Source: Planctomycetota bacterium (lineage in GTDB: Bacteria; Planctomycetota; Planctomycetia; Pirellulales; UBA7805). Taken from it: a stretch of 54,762 nt of DNA. The notes beneath the pieces were generated by a model. The model was not told where the DNA came from, did no database searches, and saw only the letters and a list, made by a program, of their open reading frames with translations. The stretch is from contig QQVP01000129.1 in assembly GCA_003389215.1 (NCBI GenBank), forward strand, positions 1 through 54,762, read 5' to 3'. Shown here one piece after another: positions 19,601 to 28,425 of this stretch. The translations under genes and the position numbers were made by a program. Within the stretch, counting starts at the first letter, position 1, and every line of letters starts with the position of its first letter.

Positions 19601-19748
19601 ACTCCGTTTCCGAGGTGTCGATCAACACGTACTTCAGTCCGTCGACCGCCTCGTAATCGGCGGCCGTGACCGCGCTGGGCCCAGCCGCCGCTTGGAGCAG
19701 GACGGCGGACATCAAGAACGCGACCGAAAGCAAACGACAACGCGACAT
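16626..19748 (-). CDS. PVC-type dehydrogenase with HEAT-like repeats and a C-terminal haem c domain
   Basis: A 1040-residue secreted protein. Residues 1-29 form a signal peptide (LLSVAFLMSAVLLQAAAG). Residues about 35-400 are a sugar/sorbosone-dehydrogenase-like beta-propeller with GRLFVGGREALFVY, GLAWGPEDDLYLVTG and TGLRNSCGLAFDEHFNLF. Residues about 410-560 show HEAT-like helical repeats (EVRQQVYRALAEYSELG, RVQLAALEGLFRFDG). A beta-rich domain with VRVWHNGSVVW follows. The C-terminal 130 residues are a cytochrome c fold with CNKCH near residue 919. It probably oxidises an alcohol or sugar and passes electrons to its own haem in the periplasm. Substrate is unknown. It diverges from the PSD1 gene across a 252-base gap. 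Confidence 0.88.
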   Translation of the reverse strand: MSRCRLLSVAFLMSAVLLQAAAGPSAVTAADYEAVDGLKYVLIDTSETESFLSHRHDTTGRLFVGGREALFVYEPRQDAVDGPLYGERQLLYRFPNHTWIYDLAIRGDDIYVLTMSALYVVKDARVKREGLTARRLMWGIPLGHVHQCFHGLAWGPEDDLYLVTGDPTWYLLDPVRPDHWGYWTYFSQPEGTRMHWNGVGGAFRLRPDGTRLQVVATGLRNSCGLAFDEHFNLFTNDNDHEGNPIGYVPGRLLHLTPGADLGWPRGWMMFKTPQRRDIVRTMFEGMGRAVPVGQTYYNEPQLPERFRHNLVVARWGARKVTRYPLLDRGASFRTRELDVVQGRDLVRPVGVSVGRGGRLFATISYMRHNEGSPTYKSDLVMITGSDDAAPYLFDSYDAVAASVDRLFDELKSDHWWRRYRAHVELNRRGGPILEEAAARLEVEKADSPRLIHLVHLAAASRTPEATTALAKARASARPEVRQQVYRALAEYSELGAMQAMFVEGLADEHPRVQLAALEGLFRFDGVPADVLSGPAVSDDSYLRQTAVRLLVAKLPPAELAKLCEASDPRRRLAGVLATGRRLTVRPATAPLPDEAPLGDPRGPVVNLDGEAVDLRDAGRIGTYRIKDFWKHAPRGPDQQRLFALLLARLEDDDEIVRLQAATFLNLLDDERSNAAVSRVRAASERSRLTGQPWQPVAEVATCGPFPNRPVRDSGDVFGPGFGPEQRPIDLAESYDSGRGPLVWSRRNRDGEGQFSLAEDLPADPQQSAYVYFQIESGQQQTIELDVGAKSWVRVWHNGSVVWSSPIWFRWARANNVEPRQRIEKMQSALPIKLRAGSNTILLRLIDSGEGPPPLAIRSLEPVVARVPSAEEQTLAARLEAALQAGEAAVPAVFFEYDWVGAVADGDVARGRQLFTSIGCNKCHATRGDVPVAGGPSLADARARFSPEYLAESVLVPSRNVSPLFRATLIVDRDGRQHRGLVLREDANRIELLQGDAKIVVVEKSAIEEREETSQSPMPAGLVKTPEELRDILAYLLAEGM

Positions 19749-19912
19749 GCGATCCTCTCCGTGCAGTGTTCGACGAGGGAAAATCGGGGGGGTCCTTGGC
19801 GAATCGTCCGTCAGCGTAACGTCGCGGCGCGGCCCGGTTCAAGTCTTTGCGAGCGGTTAGCGTGCCTGGTTTTCGCCCCAGCAGCAGGTCGATTTCGCAA
19901 GCCCGAACACTT

Positions 19913-19940
19913 TTGGCCGGCCGCCGCTTCAGGCTACAAT
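19913..19940 (+). promoter_or_regulatory. possible promoter of the PSD1-DUF1501 genes
   Basis: TTGGCC at 19913-19918 and TACAAT at 19935-19940, 16 bases apart, lie about 60 bases before the PSD1 start in the gap between divergent genes. Four of six and five of six positions match consensus. Confidence 0.35.
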
Positions 19941-20000
19941 GGACACCGCGATCGGCCGCGTGCCGACGAGCCCCCCCCACGCCCACCCCCCTGCCCCGCC

Positions 20001-22658
20001 ATGCGTTCGGTCCTGCCTCGCGTGACTTTTTCGCCCGGCCTGTCTGCTGCGCGCCGCATCGCCGTAGCAGTCGCGGTCTTGCTGGTGCTTCCGCAGAGCC
20101 ACGTTCGCGGTGAAGACACGGCCGCCGCGGCACCAACCGCAGCAGCGACTTTGGCCATCGACTTCGCCAGTGAGGTGCGGCCGATTCTCTCCAGCACCTG
20201 CTTTCGCTGCCACGGTCCCGACGAACAAACTCGCGAGGCGGGACTGCGACTCGACACCCGCGAAGGTGCCCTCGGCAGCGGTGGTGAAGAGGGCCCGATC
20301 GTGCCGGGCGATGTGGCGGCCAGCGAGCTGATTCGCCGCATCACCAGTGGCGAAGCGGACGAGCGGATGCCGCCGCCCGACGCGGAGAAACAACTTGCGG
20401 CCGACGAGATCGAGACGCTCAAGAACTGGATCGCGGCGGGGGCCGCCTGGGAAGAACACTGGTCGTTCACAGCGCCGACCAAACCGGAACTGCCGGCGGT
20501 CAAGCAGTCGGACTGGCCCCGCGGACCGATCGATCATTTCGTGCTCGCTCGTATGGAACAAGAAGGACTGTCGCCTGCGCCACCAGCCGAACGGGCGGCG
20601 CTGTTGCGACGGGTCACGCTCGACCTGACCGGGCTGCCGCCGACGATCGCAGAGCTCGATGCCTTTCTGGCCGATGAGAGCCCGACGGCCTACGAAAAGG
20701 TCGTCGACCGCCTGCTCGCCACGCCGGCCCATGCCGAGCGGATGGCGCTCGACTGGCTCGACGCGGCTCGTTACGCCGACACCCATGGCTATCACGTCGA
20801 CTCGATTCGCGAGATGTGGCGGTGGCGCGATTGGGTGATCGAGGCGTTTGCCCGCAACATGCCGTTCGACCAGTTCACCATCGAGCAGCTCGCCGGCGAC
20901 CTGCTTCCCGAGGCGACCCGCGAGCAAAAGATCGCCACCGGCTTCAACCGCAATCACGGCATCAACTTCGAAGGGGGCGCCATCCCCGAAGAATTTCGCG
21001 TGGAATACGTCGTCGATCGGGTACAGACGACCGCCACGGTCTTCATGGGCCTCACGATGCAATGTGCCCGTTGTCACGATCACAAGTTCGATCCGATCTC
21101 GCAGCGGGACTACTACCGCTTCTTTGCCCTGTTCAACACGATTGGCGAGCGGGGCATCGACGGCGCCACCGGCAACGCCCGCCCGCTGCTCACGCTTCCC
21201 AGCGACGAGCAGCGCGAGGCGTTTTACGCGGTTCAGCAGCAGATCGAAGAGCTTAGCGGTCGCATGACGGCGCGTGCCAAAGAGGTTACCGCCGAGCGCG
21301 AGGCCTGGGTCGCCCGACGTCTGGCCGAACTCGAAGACCAGCAGTCCGCCGCAAACGACGCGAGCACCTCCGCCGGCACGGGCGACGATGCGATCACGAT
21401 CGTCGACAAGATCATTCTCCTGCCGGCCGAAGAGCGAACCGACGAGCAGCGATATCAGCTGCGCAAGTATTACGTCGACAACTTTGACGAGGAGTATCGC
21501 CGTCTGCTGGCCGAGCGCAAGAAGCTCAAGCGACAAAGCGACAAGCTCTACGCCGCGATCCCCAGCGTGATGGTCATGGAGGAGATGGAAGAGCCGCGTG
21601 CGACCTTCGTGCTGAATCGCGGTCTTTACGATCAACATGGCACCAAGGTGAGCGGCGGCGTGCCGGCCAGTTTGCCACCGTTGCCCGAGGGCGCCCCGGC
21701 CAATCGGCTGTCGATGGCCCGCTGGCTCACCTCGCCCGACCACCCGCTCACGTCCCGCGTCACGGTGAATCGATTCTGGCAGATGTACTTTGGCACCGGC
21801 ATCGTCGAGACCTCGGAGAATTTCGGCAGCGAGGGAACGCTGCCGACGCATCCGCGACTGCTGGACTACCTGGCCACGCGGTTCGTCGAAACCGGTTGGA
21901 ACGTGAGGGCGATGCAGAAAGAAATCGTGATGTCGGCCACGTACCGGCAATCGAGTCGCACTACGCCCGCGAAACTGACCGCCGATCCCCAGAATCGCTT
22001 TCTTGCCCGGGGACCGCGATTCCGCCTGCCGGCGGAGTTCATACGCGACAACGCGATGGCGATCTCTGGCCTGTTGGTCAAGAAGGTGGGTGGTCCGAGC
22101 GTGAGCCCCTATCAGCCTGAAGGTTTGTGGGACGAGGTGTCGTTCGGCATCAAGAGCTACGGCGGCTTGATCTACAAACAAGATCACGGCGACGCGCTCT
22201 ACCGGCGCGGCATGTACACATTTTGGAAGCGATCGTGCCCGCCGCCGGCACTGAACACATTCGACGCGCCGGAACGCGAGGTTTGCACGGTGCGTCGCGA
22301 GCGGACCAACACGCCGCTGCAGGCCTTGGTGTTGTTGAACGACCCGACGTTCCTCGAAGCCTCGCGACACTTTGCCGAGCGGATTCTCGCAGCGGGTGGT
22401 TCGTCGGACGCGGATCGGATCACCTACGCGTTCCGACGCGCACTGGCCCGACCTCCGACCGAAGCCGAGCGCGATGTGATTGCCGCCGAACTGGCCGAAC
22501 GCCGCGCCGCTTACGACCGTGACCCGGCCGCTGCCCGCCAGATCCTTTCCATTGGCGAATCGAAGCGGAACGAGACACTGGACGACACCGAGCACGCCGC
22601 CTGGACGTCGGTGGCCCGACTGTTGCTGAATCTCGACGAGACGATTACGAAGAACTGA
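20001..22658 (+). CDS. planctomycete cytochrome PSD1 (PSCyt1 + DUF1549 + DUF1553)
   Basis: An 885-residue secreted protein. A signal peptide (RRIAVAVAVLLVLPQSHVRG) is followed by a PSCyt1-type haem-binding domain with CFRCHGPDEQ near residue 66 and a MPPP segment that may supply the axial Met. DUF1549 follows at about residues 165-370, with WLDAARYADTHGY and CARCHDHKFDPIS near residue 354. A coiled-coil-like insertion comes next, then DUF1553 at about 560-840 with NRFWQMYFGTGIVET and RERTNTPLQALVLLN. Such proteins are characteristic of Planctomycetes and nearly always paired with DUF1501; a role in polysaccharide breakdown is proposed but unproven. ATG 20001 is chosen because the signal peptide begins there. 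The longer frame to 18825 is antisense to the neighbouring gene. Confidence 0.93.
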   Translation: MRSVLPRVTFSPGLSAARRIAVAVAVLLVLPQSHVRGEDTAAAAPTAAATLAIDFASEVRPILSSTCFRCHGPDEQTREAGLRLDTREGALGSGGEEGPIVPGDVAASELIRRITSGEADERMPPPDAEKQLAADEIETLKNWIAAGAAWEEHWSFTAPTKPELPAVKQSDWPRGPIDHFVLARMEQEGLSPAPPAERAALLRRVTLDLTGLPPTIAELDAFLADESPTAYEKVVDRLLATPAHAERMALDWLDAARYADTHGYHVDSIREMWRWRDWVIEAFARNMPFDQFTIEQLAGDLLPEATREQKIATGFNRNHGINFEGGAIPEEFRVEYVVDRVQTTATVFMGLTMQCARCHDHKFDPISQRDYYRFFALFNTIGERGIDGATGNARPLLTLPSDEQREAFYAVQQQIEELSGRMTARAKEVTAEREAWVARRLAELEDQQSAANDASTSAGTGDDAITIVDKIILLPAEERTDEQRYQLRKYYVDNFDEEYRRLLAERKKLKRQSDKLYAAIPSVMVMEEMEEPRATFVLNRGLYDQHGTKVSGGVPASLPPLPEGAPANRLSMARWLTSPDHPLTSRVTVNRFWQMYFGTGIVETSENFGSEGTLPTHPRLLDYLATRFVETGWNVRAMQKEIVMSATYRQSSRTTPAKLTADPQNRFLARGPRFRLPAEFIRDNAMAISGLLVKKVGGPSVSPYQPEGLWDEVSFGIKSYGGLIYKQDHGDALYRRGMYTFWKRSCPPPALNTFDAPEREVCTVRRERTNTPLQALVLLNDPTFLEASRHFAERILAAGGSSDADRITYAFRRALARPPTEAERDVIAAELAERRAAYDRDPAAARQILSIGESKRNETLDDTEHAAWTSVARLLLNLDETITKN

Positions 22659-22662
22659 CTCA

Positions 22663-24156
22663 ATGACGGGCCCTCAAGAAGAACTTCGACGGCTGCTCAC
22701 GCGGCGCTACTTCTTCGGTACCGCCGGCAGCGGGATCGGCGCCGCGGCACTGACTTCGTTGTTGGCCGCCGACGGTTTCGCCGCCGCACCGGAAGACGCG
22801 CAGGGTGCCGTGGCCGCCAAGTTCGAGCCCCCCGCGCCGCGCGGGCCCGACTTTGCCCCCCGGGCCAAACGGGTCATCTACATCTTTCAGTCGGGCGGAC
22901 CGGCTCAGCTCGACATGCTCGAATACAAGCCGCGGCTCCGCCAGCTGCATGGCACCGACCTGCCCGAGTCGGTGCGCGGCAACCAGCGGCTCACCAGCAT
23001 GACCAGCGACCAGCCATCGTTTCCGGTCGCGTCGTCGTACTTCGATTTTCAGCAGCACGGCGAGTGCGGCACGTGGTTGAGCAGTCTTCTGCCGCACACC
23101 GGTCGCGTCGTCGACGACCTTTGCCTGATCAACTCGATGCACACCGAGGCGATCAACCACGACAACGGCATCACCCTGCTCTTGACCGGCCGCCAACAGC
23201 CGGGACTGCCGAGCATGGGCTCGTGGATCAGCTACGGACTGGGAAGCATCAGCAACGTGCTGCCGGCATTCGTTGTCTTGATGTCCAACGGCAGCTCGCA
23301 ACGCAAGGACGTCTTGCCGCTGCACCACCGACTCTGGGGGAACGGCTTTCTCGACGCCCGGCATCAGGGCGTCAAGTTTCGCAGCGGCGCCGACCCCGTG
23401 CTGTATCTGAACGACCCCAGCGGTCTCGATCGCAGCGAGCAACGTCGCCTGCACGACCGTCTGGCCCGGCTCAACCAGTTGCAATACGAGCGCTCGGGCG
23501 ATCCCGAGATCCTGGCCCGCGTCGCGCAGTACGAGCTGGCGTTTCGCATGCAGCGTTCGGTGCCCGAGCTGATGGATCTCTCCGGCGAATCGCAGAGCAC
23601 GTTCACGCTTTACGGCGAGCGTTCGCGCACGCCCGGCACCTATGCGGCAAATTGCCTGTTGGCACGGCGGATGATCGAGCGGGGCGTCCGTTTCGTACAG
23701 CTCTTCCACCGCGGTTGGGATCAGCACGACAATCTGCCCGCCGATCTGCGCCGCCAATGTGGCGACATCGATCAGGCCGACGCGGCGCTGATCACCGACC
23801 TGAAGCAGCGCGGCCTGTTGGAAGATACACTAGTCGTCTGGGCGACCGAGTTTGGTCGCACCGTCTACTGCCAGGGCAAGCTCGAGCGCAACAACTATGG
23901 CCGCGATCATCACCCGCGCAGTTTTTCCGCCTGGCTGGCCGGTGCCGGAGTGCGCGGCGGCATGACCTACGGCAAGACGGACGAGTACGGCTACAACATC
24001 GTCGAAAACCCGGTTCATCTGCGCGATCTGAACGCGACGATTCTTCACCTGCTGGGCATCGACCACAAGAAGTTGACGTTCAAGTTTCAGGGGCTCGATC
24101 AGCGACTGACCGGCGTCGACGAAGAGGCCCACGTCGTGCGGGACCTGTTGACCTGA
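22663..24156 (+). CDS. DUF1501 domain protein (Tat-exported)
   Basis: A 497-residue protein beginning four bases after the PSD1 stop, so the two are almost certainly one operon. The N-terminus has a twin-arginine motif (TRRYFFG) followed by a mildly hydrophobic Ala/Gly stretch, suggesting export in folded form. The body carries DUF1501 signatures: IYIFQSGGPAQLDMLEYKP, NDNGITLLLTG-like HDNGITLL, RFVQLFHRGWDQHDNLP, VVWATEFGRT and GRDHHPRSFSAWLAG. The fold is related to alkaline phosphatase/sulfatase superfamily enzymes and the His/Asp residues could bind metal, but activity is not established. It is the standard partner of PSD1 proteins. Confidence 0.93.
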   Translation: MTGPQEELRRLLTRRYFFGTAGSGIGAAALTSLLAADGFAAAPEDAQGAVAAKFEPPAPRGPDFAPRAKRVIYIFQSGGPAQLDMLEYKPRLRQLHGTDLPESVRGNQRLTSMTSDQPSFPVASSYFDFQQHGECGTWLSSLLPHTGRVVDDLCLINSMHTEAINHDNGITLLLTGRQQPGLPSMGSWISYGLGSISNVLPAFVVLMSNGSSQRKDVLPLHHRLWGNGFLDARHQGVKFRSGADPVLYLNDPSGLDRSEQRRLHDRLARLNQLQYERSGDPEILARVAQYELAFRMQRSVPELMDLSGESQSTFTLYGERSRTPGTYAANCLLARRMIERGVRFVQLFHRGWDQHDNLPADLRRQCGDIDQADAALITDLKQRGLLEDTLVVWATEFGRTVYCQGKLERNNYGRDHHPRSFSAWLAGAGVRGGMTYGKTDEYGYNIVENPVHLRDLNATILHLLGIDHKKLTFKFQGLDQRLTGVDEEAHVVRDLLT

Positions 24157-24224
24157 GCGGCAGGTCCCGCCCCCGCCGGCTCACGGATGCCAGCTGCCCC
24201 CCCCGCGCAAGGACACCATCGCCC

Positions 24225-27200
24225 ATGTTGCACCTTCCCGTCCGCACGGCCTTCTTCCTGCTGGCCACGGTCCTGCTGCTGACCGCGGTGCACGAACCGG
24301 CGCTCCGCGCCAATGACCTACAGGAAATGATCGCCCGCGGGGCGCAGGACCCGGCCGACGCCGTGAAGAACCTCGAAGTGGCCGAGGGCCTCGCCGCGAC
24401 GCTCTCGGCCTCCGAGCCGATGATCAAGAGCCTGACCAACATTGCGGTCGACTATCGCGGGCGGGTGTGGGCCTGTGAAGTGGTCAACTATCGCCACAAC
24501 CGCACGAAGCGACCCGAGGGCGACCGCATTCTCATTCTCGAAGACACCACCGGCGACGGCGTGATCGACAAGTCGCACGTCTACTATCAGGGCCCCGACG
24601 TTAACTCGGCGATCGGCCTGGGCGTGTTCGGCAACAAGGTGATTGTCTCCTGCGCGCCGAACGTGCTCGTCTTTACGGACGAAGACGGCGATGATGAGCC
24701 AGACAGCAAAGAGGTTCTCTTCACCGGCATCGGTGGCAAGCAACACGACCACAGCGTCCACTCGTTCGTCTTCGGACCCGACGGCAAGTTCTATTTCAAC
24801 TTTGGTAACGCCGGCGGTCAGTTGAAGCGGCCCGACGGCAGCTTCGTTGTGGACAAGGCCGGCAACGAGGTCCGCGACGTCGGCCAGCCGTATCGCCAGG
24901 GCATGGTCTTCCGCTGCGACGAAGACGGCAGCAACGTCGAGACACTGGCCCACAACTTCCGCAACAACTACGAACTGGCCGTCGACGCCTTCGGCACGAT
25001 CTGGCAGAGCGACAACGACGACGACGGCAACCGCGGCGTGCGGATCAACTACGTGATGGAGTACGGCAACTACGGCTATAAGGACGAGTTGACCGGGGCC
25101 CACTGGAGTCATCGGCGCTTGAATCGCAGCAACGATATTCCCAAACGGCACTGGCATCAGAACGATCCCGGCAGCATTCCCACGCTGCTGGAAACCGGCG
25201 CCGGCTCGCCGACCGGCCTGACCATCTACGAAGGCGCTCTGCTGCCCAAGGTGTTTCACGGCGCCATGATCCACTGCGACGCCGGTCCGAGCATCGTGCG
25301 GGCGTATCCGGTCGAACCGGACGGCGCGGGGTACCAGGCCCGCGTGGTGAATATCTTGGACGGCGAGCGCGATCGTTGGTTCCGCCCCGCCGACGTGGCG
25401 GTTGCCCCGGACGGTTCGCTGTTCGTCTCCGATTGGTACGATCCGGGCGTCGGCGGCCATCGCCAGGACGACATCGAACGCGGGCGTCTGTTCCGCGTCG
25501 CGCCACCGGGTCACCAGTACGAAGTCGCGGCGATCGACTTCACCGACGCGAAGCAAGCGGCCGCCGCCCTGGTCAGCTGCAATGAAGACACACGCTATCG
25601 GGCGTGGCATGCGCTGGAGGAGCTTGGTGAAGAGGCCCGCTTGGCAGTGGGGGCGTTGGCCGGATATCCCCTGAACATTGAAGAGCCACGATTCGATGCA
25701 TCGCATGTCGATCTACGTCGCCAGGCGCGCGCGATCTGGTGGCTCGCGAATTCGAGATTCGATCGCCCTCTGACCCGGACCCGGTTTTTTCTGGGACCAC
25801 TGGATGCCACGGAACCGGATCTGCAAATCGTGGGAATGCGAATCGCACGCCAACACGGAGCCCGACGGAGCTTTCTCATCCGTAAGGTTCTTGCAAGTCC
25901 TTCTCCGCATGTGCTGCGCGAGTGCGCCATCTCGCTTCTGGATGACGAAAAGTCGCAAGCGAAGGTCCTCGCCCATAACTGGGCCGAGCTGGCCAAACTT
26001 TACGATGGCAGCGACCGCTGGTATCTCGAGGCCCTCGGCATCGGGGCCCACGACAACTGGGATGCGTGCCTGGCCGCGTGGCTCAAGCTGGCTGGTCGCC
26101 AGGTGCTAGACACGCCCGCGGGGCGCGAGATCGTCTGGCGAAGCCGCGCGGCCCAGACGCCGACGCTCCTCACCGGCTTCATGTTCGATCCCGACGGTCG
26201 CCTCTCGTCGGAGTGGCCTCGCTGGTTGCGGGCGATGGACTTTCAGGCCGACTCGCCCGCCAAGACGGCCGCCATCGCCGCGATCACTGCCCAGGCGATC
26301 GAGAAGCTCTACCCCGACGACGACGCACCGCCAGGCGAAGAAGAGGCGGCCCCGCTCGATCACCTGCTGGTCGAACTGGCCCTGCGGACCGAGCCGCTCG
26401 ACTTCGAGAAACGACCGCGGTTGAAGACGTCGCTCGTGCGTCATCTGCGGCGTCGCCGCGGCAGCTACGAGTACTTCGATCGCATTGTCGACTTCCAACT
26501 CGGCGAGATGTACGCGGAGCTATTCCACCTGGCCCTGCGAGCAAAGAACCCGGGCGAGGCCGCGCGTCCGATCGCCACGATTGTGCGCGTCAACGAGGCG
26601 GATCGGCTGGCCGAGGAGTTCGCCAAGATTCCGCCCGAGGTGGCGGTCCGGCTCGTCGAGGCCCTCGGCTACTTTGCCGATGCCCGTAGCTTTCGGGTGC
26701 TGACCGAGCTGGCCCAGGACAACGGGCGCGACGTGGCGGTGCGAATCGCGGCAGCCCGCGGATTGGGCCGCCAGTACCGGGGTCAGCAGATCTTGCTCGG
26801 CATGGCGACGGAGGGCGAATTGCCCGAGGCGCTAGAGTTCACCGTCGCCAACATCTTGCTGACCTCACGGCATAGCGCGGTGCGCCGGGAGGCGGCCGAG
26901 CATTTGCAGCTACCCGAGTCGAAAGACGCCGAGCCGCTACCGCCGTTGGTCGACCTGGTCGCTCGTCGTGGCGACGTGGCGGCGGGTCGCGAGGTGTTCG
27001 CCAAGGCCGGCACCTGTGCCAAGTGCCACAAGGTCGGCGAGACCGGCATCGAGTTGGGGCCCGACCTGTCTGAGATCGGCACGAAGCTCTCGCGCGAGGC
27101 GCTGTACGTTTCGATACTCGATCCGAACGCGGCGGTGAGTCACAACTACGAGACCTACCTGGTCGAACTCGAAGACGGTCTCACGGCGACCGGCATCCTG

Positions 27201-27395
27201 GTGAACGAGACGGCCGAGGAGATTCGGCTGAAGAACGCCGAAGGGGTCGAGCAGGCGTTTGCCCGCGACGAGGTCGAAGAGTTTGCGAAGCTGCCGACCT
27301 CGCTGATGCCGGCCGACCTGCAGCGAAATTTGACAGCCACCGACCTGGTGAATCTGGTCGAGTATCTCACGACGCTGAAGAAGGTCGATCCATAG
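24225..27395 (+). CDS. PVC-type haem-binding CxxCH protein with beta-propeller and HEAT repeats
   Basis: A 1056-residue secreted protein starting at ATG 24225, where a signal peptide begins (LPVRTAFFLLATVLLLTAV). Residues about 45-430 form a beta-propeller with AVDYRGRVWACEVVNYRHN, ILEDTTGDGVIDKS and QHDHSVHSFVFGPDG. Residues about 440-900 are HEAT-like repeats. The C-terminus is a cytochrome c domain with CAKCH at residues 931-935 and the PVC-specific segment DPNAAVSHNYETYLVELEDG. It lies 68 bases after the DUF1501 gene and is probably in the same transcript. It resembles the divergent protein at 16626-19748 in overall design but is a separate family member. A periplasmic oxidoreductase role is inferred. 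Confidence 0.92.
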   Translation: MLHLPVRTAFFLLATVLLLTAVHEPALRANDLQEMIARGAQDPADAVKNLEVAEGLAATLSASEPMIKSLTNIAVDYRGRVWACEVVNYRHNRTKRPEGDRILILEDTTGDGVIDKSHVYYQGPDVNSAIGLGVFGNKVIVSCAPNVLVFTDEDGDDEPDSKEVLFTGIGGKQHDHSVHSFVFGPDGKFYFNFGNAGGQLKRPDGSFVVDKAGNEVRDVGQPYRQGMVFRCDEDGSNVETLAHNFRNNYELAVDAFGTIWQSDNDDDGNRGVRINYVMEYGNYGYKDELTGAHWSHRRLNRSNDIPKRHWHQNDPGSIPTLLETGAGSPTGLTIYEGALLPKVFHGAMIHCDAGPSIVRAYPVEPDGAGYQARVVNILDGERDRWFRPADVAVAPDGSLFVSDWYDPGVGGHRQDDIERGRLFRVAPPGHQYEVAAIDFTDAKQAAAALVSCNEDTRYRAWHALEELGEEARLAVGALAGYPLNIEEPRFDASHVDLRRQARAIWWLANSRFDRPLTRTRFFLGPLDATEPDLQIVGMRIARQHGARRSFLIRKVLASPSPHVLRECAISLLDDEKSQAKVLAHNWAELAKLYDGSDRWYLEALGIGAHDNWDACLAAWLKLAGRQVLDTPAGREIVWRSRAAQTPTLLTGFMFDPDGRLSSEWPRWLRAMDFQADSPAKTAAIAAITAQAIEKLYPDDDAPPGEEEAAPLDHLLVELALRTEPLDFEKRPRLKTSLVRHLRRRRGSYEYFDRIVDFQLGEMYAELFHLALRAKNPGEAARPIATIVRVNEADRLAEEFAKIPPEVAVRLVEALGYFADARSFRVLTELAQDNGRDVAVRIAAARGLGRQYRGQQILLGMATEGELPEALEFTVANILLTSRHSAVRREAAEHLQLPESKDAEPLPPLVDLVARRGDVAAGREVFAKAGTCAKCHKVGETGIELGPDLSEIGTKLSREALYVSILDPNAAVSHNYETYLVELEDGLTATGILVNETAEEIRLKNAEGVEQAFARDEVEEFAKLPTSLMPADLQRNLTATDLVNLVEYLTTLKKVDP

Positions 27396-27423
27396 ACGGG
27401 ATCGACGAGACGACAGCCGCTTC

Positions 27424-27448
27424 GGCTCGGCAGGAGCCTCGCCCTCCC
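27424..27448. repeat. dispersed GC-rich intergenic repeat, copy 2
   Basis: Identical to the 25-base unit at 216-240. It lies just after the PVC-CxxCH gene, in the gap where it converges on terC. Confidence 0.75.
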
Positions 27449-27450
27449 GC

Positions 27451-27596
27451 ACCCTGGCAACCACAACGGCTCGGCGCGCTTCCCGGGGTCTGGTCCAATT
27501 TTCGGCCGCCTGATACTTCCATTCTGATATCGCGTTGTCCGAAAACTTGGACCTGTCCCCCCCCTTGGTAACCCTGGCAATCACAACGGCTCGGCG
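27451..27596. repeat. 26-base direct repeat pair
   Basis: ACCCTGGCAAYCACAACGGC followed by TCGGCG occurs at 27451-27476 and again at 27571-27596, with one mismatch. Together with the flanking dispersed repeats this gives two partial copies of one larger element inside a 223-base gap. Confidence 0.8.
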
Positions 27597-27612
27597 GGAG
27601 CCTCGCCCTCCC
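27588..27612. repeat. dispersed GC-rich intergenic repeat, copy 3
   Basis: Differs from copies 1 and 2 by one base (GGCTCGGCGGGAGCC). It lies seven bases beyond the terC stop. Confidence 0.75.
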
Positions 27613-27618
27613 GGTCAA

Positions 27619-28425
27619 TCAGGTTGGACCCGCCCGGAGTTCCGCTTGCCGCTGGGCCAGCAGCTTTTTCTGGTAGCGGCTCTGCACGATATCGACCAGC
27701 ACCAGGACCGCCACCGAGAAGTAGAACGTCGTCTTGGTCATCGGCTCGACGGGGCTGCCGAACAGCGTCAGGTGAGCTTTGTGCCCCCCTTCGCTCAGCA
27801 ACATGATGCCGACGATCAGCAGGATGAACAGGCCCAGCACCTCGTACATGCGGTTCTTCCGCAGAAAGTCCGACACCCGATCGGCCAGCCAGATCATCAA
27901 CAATCCGCTGATCACGATCGCCACGGCCATGATGTAGAAACTGTTGGTCAGGGCCATCGCGCTGAGGATCGAGTCGAACGAGAAGACGAGATTCATCGCC
28001 ACAATCCAAGCCACCACGGCGGCCACCGACTTCGGCTCCCGCGCACCGTGATCGTCCAGGTGCTCGATCGAGAGCATGTGAAAGATCTCTTTCGTGGCCG
28101 TGTACAAGATGAACACGCCACCGACCAGGAGCGTCAGACTGTGGAAGTCGAAATGGGCCTCGACGATGCCCGCCCACTGGATGCCGAACAACTCCATGTT
28201 CAAGCGGCTGATAATCGTCAACAGCACCAGCAAGAGCACGATCCGCAGGCCGATCGCCAGCCCGATGCCCAGCCGCCGGACCCGGGCCTGACTCTCCTCG
28301 GGCGCGCGGCGCGATTCGATGGTGATGTAGAGCAGGTTGTCGAAGCCCAGGACCGCCTGCAGCAGGATCAGCATCAGCAGGGTGAACAGGCTGTCGAGCG
28401 AAAGCAGGTTCGTGGTGTCGAACAC
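27619..28425 (-). CDS. TerC family integral membrane protein
   Basis: A 268-residue membrane protein with about seven hydrophobic helices. It has the TerC-family intramembrane acidic motifs in LGFDNLLYITI near residue 26 and FSFDSILSAMALT about 110 residues later, each with the conserved Asp. The C-terminus is cytoplasmic-looking and basic. Family members are linked to tellurite resistance, manganese or other metal export and membrane-protein maturation; the role here is undetermined. The GTG at 28425 is chosen because GAGGAG lies nine bases upstream. The frame runs to 28623, but the first 66 residues are unrelated low-complexity sequence. Confidence 0.92.
   Translation of the reverse strand: MFDTTNLLSLDSLFTLLMLILLQAVLGFDNLLYITIESRRAPEESQARVRRLGIGLAIGLRIVLLLVLLTIISRLNMELFGIQWAGIVEAHFDFHSLTLLVGGVFILYTATKEIFHMLSIEHLDDHGAREPKSVAAVVAWIVAMNLVFSFDSILSAMALTNSFYIMAVAIVISGLLMIWLADRVSDFLRKNRMYEVLGLFILLIVGIMLLSEGGHKAHLTLFGSPVEPMTKTTFYFSVAVLVLVDIVQSRYQKKLLAQRQAELRAGPT

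Noticed and set aside
18825..20000. Upstream 392 codons of the PSD1 frame
   Set aside because: They are antisense to the PVC dehydrogenase gene; the signal peptide starts at 20001.
19929..22595. 888-residue minus-strand frame
   Set aside because: Fully antisense to the PSD1 gene, which has family motifs and a signal peptide; the frame is a by-product of high GC.
23064..24224. Upstream 387 codons of the PVC-CxxCH frame
   Set aside because: They overlap DUF1501 in another frame and are Arg-rich; a signal peptide begins at 24225.
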